From assembly GCA_002296885.1 (NCBI GenBank), contig DBIH01000196.1:1-9642 (forward strand): DNA of 9,642 nt. The letters are read 5' to 3'. The notes under the pieces are model-generated. The model searched no databases. It worked only from the letters and a program-made list of their open reading frames with translations, and was not told the DNA's origin. The position numbers and the translations under genes are program-made. The DNA is from Flavobacterium sp. UBA807. GTDB taxonomy: Bacteria > Bacteroidota > Bacteroidia > Flavobacteriales > Flavobacteriaceae. Positions 7,389-9,642 of the stretch are shown in pieces (the stretch's first letter is position 1; every line of letters starts with the position of its first letter).

Positions 7389-8758
7389 TGGAAGAAAATT
7401 CATTTTCAACATCCATCGAAAAATTCTATTCCGACATGACTTCCAAACTTATGAAAGAGTATGGAAGTTACAGTTATAAAAATGTTTTTTTAGCGGAAAT
7501 TGCTATCAAATTCTATCTGAATAATTATATAAACAGCACCGATTTCTTCAAGGAAATTCAAACCATAGAAACACAGGAAGAATGGAATAAGTTGTTGAGT
7601 TTTCATCAGAATAATTTTAAAAACAAAGCTTCATTTTTCTCGAAAATAAAAGATGCTTTTTTAGATGTTGTCAGATATTTTAAATATGCAGTAACACCAA
7701 CAGTTGAATTTACAACTGCAGACTATTACTTTTTTATAACCAACAAAAAATTCATCAGCTTCACCGAAAATATCCGCGAGAATTTAGAAAAAAAAGGAAT
7801 AAGAACAAGCTTGCTTATTTGGGAAACAAAAGATGTCAACGAATCGATAAGAGCAATATCTAATACTCCAAAAGTGGCGTTTCCTCAGTTTTGGAAAAAA
7901 CAGTATTTCCAATTCAGGCCTTATACACATTTGGTCGATAGGGTTTTGGGATATAAAGCGATATCGAATGCTAAAAGTGTGGTTCTTGCCGAAGGCTGCG
8001 TCTTATCAGAGCATATTGTTGGTGAGGTTTGTAAAACAAAGCATATCAATACTTCGTTACTGCAATGGGGCTTTTTTGCCAAAACAGTGACACAAGGTGG
8101 TTGGAGAGAAATGCCGTTTACAAAGTTTTTAGTCTGGGGAGAATTTTATAAAAAAAGCTTCAGCAAATACAATACTCTGCCAATAATTGCCTGTGGACAT
8201 CCAACGTTGGATCACTCGTCAAATTATAATAAAGAAAAAGTGATTTTATTTGCTGTCCAAAAAGTTATGGGTGATCATATCAAACAAAATGACATATTGA
8301 ATTTTATTGATTATGCCATTATTTTTGCTAAGAAACTTCCTGATTTTAAAGTAATAATCCGCAGTCATCCCGATTTTAAAATTCCTGAAGACAGAAAGCA
8401 AAATACATTAGATGTTCAGAATATCATTTGGCATGATTACTATAATTTTTCATTAAAGGATAGTTTTGCAGATGCTAAATATTGTGTCAGTATATCTTCA
8501 ACGGTTTCTTTAGAATCAATAGCTTTTGGATGTTATCCGTTATTTTTAAAAGCAAATGCACTCCCGTTGCAGGTGCATTATATTTTTGATGCAGATAGTG
8601 GTTTTGAACATGTTTTCGATTACGATTCGTTTGAGTCCGGAATCGAAAAGTTAGAAAAATCAGATGTCAGTGCCTACATAAAAAAAATGAAGACAGAATT
8701 TTATAAAACACTCGGCGACGATGCTTTGGAAGCAATTAGTAACGAGTTGACAAAATAA
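7388..8758 (+). CDS. GT-B-like putative glycosyltransferase, possible CMP-ulosonate transferase
   Basis: This is a 456-residue soluble protein with a GTG start whose G is the last base of the upstream TAG stop. Internal ATGs at 7436 and 7451 would trim a short helical N terminus. I do not recognise a named family, but the layout is GT-B-like. AEGCVLSEH is at about 201-209, QWGFF at 226-230, GHPTLD at 270-275 and IIRSHPDF at 323-330. A closing loop, SISSTVSLESIAFGCYPLFL, lies at about 368-387. The SHP and S-STVSLE-G-P pair recalls capsule (CDP-glycerol- or Kdo-transferase-like) and UDP-GlcNAc 2-epimerase-like folds. The upstream gene at 244-1719 has the same kind of pair (RLHPN, GSTVGIE-GKP) with little other visible similarity. 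Being last in the coupled block with the aldolase and CMP-sugar synthetase, it is the natural candidate to transfer that sugar. This is inference; the acceptor is unknown. Confidence 0.6.
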   Translation: MEENSFSTSIEKFYSDMTSKLMKEYGSYSYKNVFLAEIAIKFYLNNYINSTDFFKEIQTIETQEEWNKLLSFHQNNFKNKASFFSKIKDAFLDVVRYFKYAVTPTVEFTTADYYFFITNKKFISFTENIRENLEKKGIRTSLLIWETKDVNESIRAISNTPKVAFPQFWKKQYFQFRPYTHLVDRVLGYKAISNAKSVVLAEGCVLSEHIVGEVCKTKHINTSLLQWGFFAKTVTQGGWREMPFTKFLVWGEFYKKSFSKYNTLPIIACGHPTLDHSSNYNKEKVILFAVQKVMGDHIKQNDILNFIDYAIIFAKKLPDFKVIIRSHPDFKIPEDRKQNTLDVQNIIWHDYYNFSLKDSFADAKYCVSISSTVSLESIAFGCYPLFLKANALPLQVHYIFDADSGFEHVFDYDSFESGIEKLEKSDVSAYIKKMKTEFYKTLGDDALEAISNELTK

Positions 8759-8768
8759 ATAAAGCCAG

Positions 8769-9642
8769 ATGTTAGTATCAGTCCCGGTAACAACCTATAA
8801 TTCTGCAGATTTTGTAATTGAAACACTGGAAAGTGTTTACAATCAGAATTATAAAGATTTAGAGCTGATAATCTGTGACGATTTTTCGACTGACGGAACC
8901 ATAGATTTAGTTAATGAATGGATTAATTTAGACAGGGTAAAAAAGCGTTTTTCAAGAGTTGAATTAATTACAGTTCCTCACAATACAGGAGTTTCAGCAA
9001 ATTGTAACCGATGTGTAAACAATAGCCATTCCGATTGGATTATGTTGCTTTCCGGCGATGATATCCTTTTACCCAATTGCGTTGAGGATAATATGAAATT
9101 TGTTGCTGAAAATCCGGATACTTTGGTAGTTTTTAGTCAGGTTCGAATGTATCAGGACGTTTTTGAAGAATCGAATTATTTAAAAACCATTCCAAAATCA
9201 TTTCCTCACAACTTGATGAATCCATCATTTACGGCTCAGGACCAATATAAAATATTGCTTATCGCGGACAGAATATATTATTCACCATCTTTTTTTTTTA
9301 ATAAAAAAGCAATTAATAAGGTTGGCGGTTACGATGAAACAAATCGCTTAGTTGAAGACTATCCAATGTGGCTGAAACTTACAGGTTCTGATATAAAATT
9401 CTATTATTTTCACAAAGAAACTGTTGGTTATCGTATGCATTTCAAAGCTACCAACAACAGTGGTCAGGATATTTTAATAAAGCCTTCTGCTATCAATAAT
9501 TATTTAATCCGAAAAAAATATGCCCATCCGTACCTGCCAAAATTGGTCGTTTTGGATGAAAAATGGGTGCACAATGTTGCGCTGCTTTTTAAAAATGCCG
9601 GAATGACTAAAAAGACAAAAATCAGCACAGTACTTTACAAAC
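8769..9642 (+). CDS. GT2-family glycosyltransferase (partial, 3' end outside window)
   Basis: This is an open frame of 291 codons from an ATG 10 bases after the previous stop, running off the right edge without a stop. It is a family 2 glycosyltransferase. VSVPVTTYNSADF is at 3-15, CDDFSTDGT (36-44) holds the nucleotide-binding aspartates, and LLSGDD (93-98) carries the DxD-type metal site. VGGYDE (185-190) and EDYPMWLKL (196-204) supply the acceptor-side acidic residues. Order and spacing match GT2 enzymes of O-antigen and capsule clusters. The catalytic domain is complete within the window, and the missing part is a C-terminal extension of unknown length. The frame crosses a run of ten T (9290-9299) encoding part of S174 to F177. 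Sugar specificity is unknown. It is likely in the same transcript as the upstream genes. Confidence 0.9.
   Translation, partial: MLVSVPVTTYNSADFVIETLESVYNQNYKDLELIICDDFSTDGTIDLVNEWINLDRVKKRFSRVELITVPHNTGVSANCNRCVNNSHSDWIMLLSGDDILLPNCVEDNMKFVAENPDTLVVFSQVRMYQDVFEESNYLKTIPKSFPHNLMNPSFTAQDQYKILLIADRIYYSPSFFFNKKAINKVGGYDETNRLVEDYPMWLKLTGSDIKFYYFHKETVGYRMHFKATNNSGQDILIKPSAINNYLIRKKYAHPYLPKLVVLDEKWVHNVALLFKNAGMTKKTKISTVLYK
9290..9299 (+). repeat. T10 homopolymer tract inside a glycosyltransferase gene
   Basis: Ten consecutive T residues lie in frame in the GT2 gene that starts at 8769, spanning the last base of a TCT serine codon and three TTT codons. It is the longest homopolymer I noticed in the window; several A8 runs also occur. 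A one-base gain or loss would shift the frame just before the GGYDE/EDYPMW region. Whether it is a real slippage site or chance in an AT-rich genome cannot be told from one copy. Confidence 0.5.

Noticed and set aside
2263..8687. A8 homopolymer runs (2263-2270, 7788-7795, 8680-8687) as phase-variation tracts
   Set aside because: Runs of eight A recur in several genes here, fit the lysine-rich AAA codon use of an AT-rich genome, and are below the length usually needed to argue slippage.

Overview
The window reads as an internal slice of a surface-glycan (O-antigen, capsule or protein O-glycan) biosynthesis cluster from an AT-rich member of the Bacteroidota, most likely a Flavobacterium-like organism. 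The basis is the base composition, the lack of Shine-Dalgarno-like GGAGG upstream of starts, the tightly packed co-directional genes, and protein types typical of such clusters. The organism call is an inference; there is no rRNA or marker gene here. All ten coding regions lie on the + strand. There is no gene-free stretch over 40 bases, and no tRNA, rRNA, CRISPR array, insertion sequence, convincing promoter or terminator was seen.

Layout. Positions 2-235 hold the C-terminal end of a pseudaminic acid synthase (PseI-like, SAF domain). Next come a GT-B-like putative glycosyltransferase with N-terminal cysteines (244-1719), a GT-A-like putative glycosyltransferase with an EDD motif (1712-2665), and a GT2 glycosyltransferase with a DGGSTDGS motif (2705-3553). 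Positions 3571-8758 form a closely coupled five-gene block: a fusion of a DmpG/HMGL-type aldolase with a DUF115/Maf-like domain (3571-5109), a KdsB-like CMP-sugar synthetase (5106-5840), an extended SDR epimerase/dehydratase (5830-6777), a HAD phosphatase (6774-7388), and a GT-B-like putative transferase (7388-8758). A further GT2 glycosyltransferase starts at 8769 and runs off the window.

How they may work together. The left edge belongs to pseudaminic acid synthesis, an established PEP-dependent route to a CMP-activated nonulosonic acid. The five-gene block looks like a second route to a CMP-activated 2-keto-3-deoxy sugar acid. In this model the SDR remodels a sugar precursor, the HAD enzyme removes a phosphate, and the aldolase (pyruvate-type, in place of a PEP-dependent KdsA/NeuB synthase) makes the 2-keto acid. 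The KdsB-like enzyme then activates it with CTP, and the GT-B-like protein and/or the Maf-like domain of the fusion transfers it. Each family assignment is supported by visible motifs. The pathway itself, its sugar and the order of steps are inference, and this is the most interesting part of the window.
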